A DNA stretch of 32,287 nt from Clostridiales bacterium (GTDB taxonomy: Bacteria > Bacillota > Clostridia > Christensenellales > Aristaeellaceae). Shown piece after piece: positions 31,879-32,287 of the stretch. A model generated the notes under the pieces. That model was not told where the DNA came from, did no database searches, and saw nothing but the letters and a program-made list of their open reading frames with translations. Position numbers and translations under genes: made by a program. The stretch covers positions 1 to 32,287 of the forward strand of contig SVGO01000018.1 in assembly GCA_015056305.1 (NCBI GenBank), written 5' to 3'. Each line of letters starts with the position of its first letter. The first letter of the stretch is position 1.

Positions 31879-31902
31879 TGATTGATAGTTAACTATCAAT
31901 CA
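31879..31902. promoter_or_regulatory. 24-bp perfect palindrome upstream of the FMN-binding protein gene
   Basis: The half site is TGATTGATAGTT followed immediately by its exact complement, with no spacer. It lies 22 bases before the start codon and ends 8 bases before the ribosome site. It could be an operator for a dimeric regulator or a hairpin in the leader. There is a short A run after it, not a T run, so it is not a terminator for this strand. Confidence 0.65.
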
Positions 31903-31924
31903 AAAAAGAAGGAGGAAGAACCTC

Positions 31925-32287
31925 ATGAAGAAGATTCTTTCCGTCATCCTGGCGCTTGCGCTCATGATGACCGCCGTTCTGGCTGTGGCTGATACCAGCT
32001 ACACCGGCACCGGCAAGGGCTTTGCGGCGGACATCGCCGTGACCGTCACTCTGGCTGACGATGGTTCCATTGTGAACGTTGTCGTCGACAGCTGCCAGGA
32101 TACCCCCGGCGTGTGCGATCTGGCCGTTGCGAACGTTCCGGCCATGATGATGGAGCTCAACTCCATCAATGTGGACACCGTTGGCGGCGCGACCTTCACC
32201 TCCAAGGGCATTCTCGAGGCCGTCAAGAACGCGCTTGAGAATGGCGGCGTGGACACTGCTGCGCTGATGGAGAAGAAGGAAGTCGTC
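31925..32287 (+). CDS. Secreted FMN-binding domain protein, N-terminal part
   Basis: The ATG at 31925 has AAGGAGG about 9 bases upstream; the frame is open to the window end (121 codons). A signal peptide (MKKILSVILALALMMTAVLA) is followed by an FMN_bind domain: YTGTGKGFAADIAVTVTLADDGSIVNVVVDS, DTPGVCDLAVANVP, and VDTVGGATFTSKGILEAVKNAL. The T/S residues of GATFTS are where FMN is attached covalently by ApbE in this family. Such proteins may be small extracellular electron carriers or the N-terminus of a flavoprotein reductase of the fumarate/urocanate reductase type; the cut prevents a decision. Confidence 0.85.
   Translation, partial: MKKILSVILALALMMTAVLAVADTSYTGTGKGFAADIAVTVTLADDGSIVNVVVDSCQDTPGVCDLAVANVPAMMMELNSINVDTVGGATFTSKGILEAVKNALENGGVDTAALMEKKEVV

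Overview
The window is about 32 kb of a moderately high-G+C chromosome from an endospore-forming member of the Firmicutes, most likely class Clostridia. Sporulation genes (sigG, spoIIP, spoIVB, a spo0A homologue), ylmC, nrdR and a CsoR/CopA pair point this way, together with strong AGGAGG ribosome sites and TTGACA/TATAAT-type promoters. No rRNA, tRNA, CRISPR array, transposase or phage gene was seen. The first and last genes are cut by the window edges.

Layout. 1-575: end of a Gx/HepI-type membrane protein, then an inverted pair of double-hairpin repeats around a terminator. 573-1905: a marR-degV operon with its own promoter and palindromic operator, divergent from a galactokinase gene (2196-3479). 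3679-5556: a membrane nucleotide-sugar dehydratase of the CapD/FlaA1 type. 5683-6141: a second MarR regulator. 6531-9534: a tight three-gene operon for a MotAB/ZorAB-like ion-driven motor (3-TM stator with a long helical tail, MotB/OmpA protein with a long coiled stalk, small anchored partner). 9624-16169: a sporulation block (Cys-rich protein, spoIIP, sigG, ylmC, nrdR, spoIVB, a low-G+C acyltransferase, a spo0A homologue). 16237-17277: a Gfo/Idh/MocA oxidoreductase. 17563-21220: nucleoside salvage (deoB, pseudouridine synthase, purine nucleoside phosphorylase) and an AEC transporter. 21284-24776: gltX and glnS, separated by a second inverted repeat pair. 24861-25667: a low-G+C alpha/beta hydrolase. 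25846-28689: csoR-copA, with a CopZ-like domain fused to the CopA C-terminus. 28890-30764: mnmG. 30984-31784: a MerR regulator. 31925-end: a secreted FMN-binding protein behind a 24-bp perfect palindrome.

The most notable items are: (1) a ZorAB-like motor operon with no known Zorya effector beside it; (2) a family of five intergenic repeats, each with two hairpins whose stems vary in a compensatory way, two pairs of them arranged like REP doublets; (3) a spo0A homologue at the conserved spoIVB locus whose receiver domain has lost the acidic pair and the conserved lysine; (4) a CopA-CopZ fusion that keeps a perfect internal Shine-Dalgarno site; (5) matching forespore-type promoters before sigG and spoIVB. 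All assignments come from reading the sequence; no database search was run.
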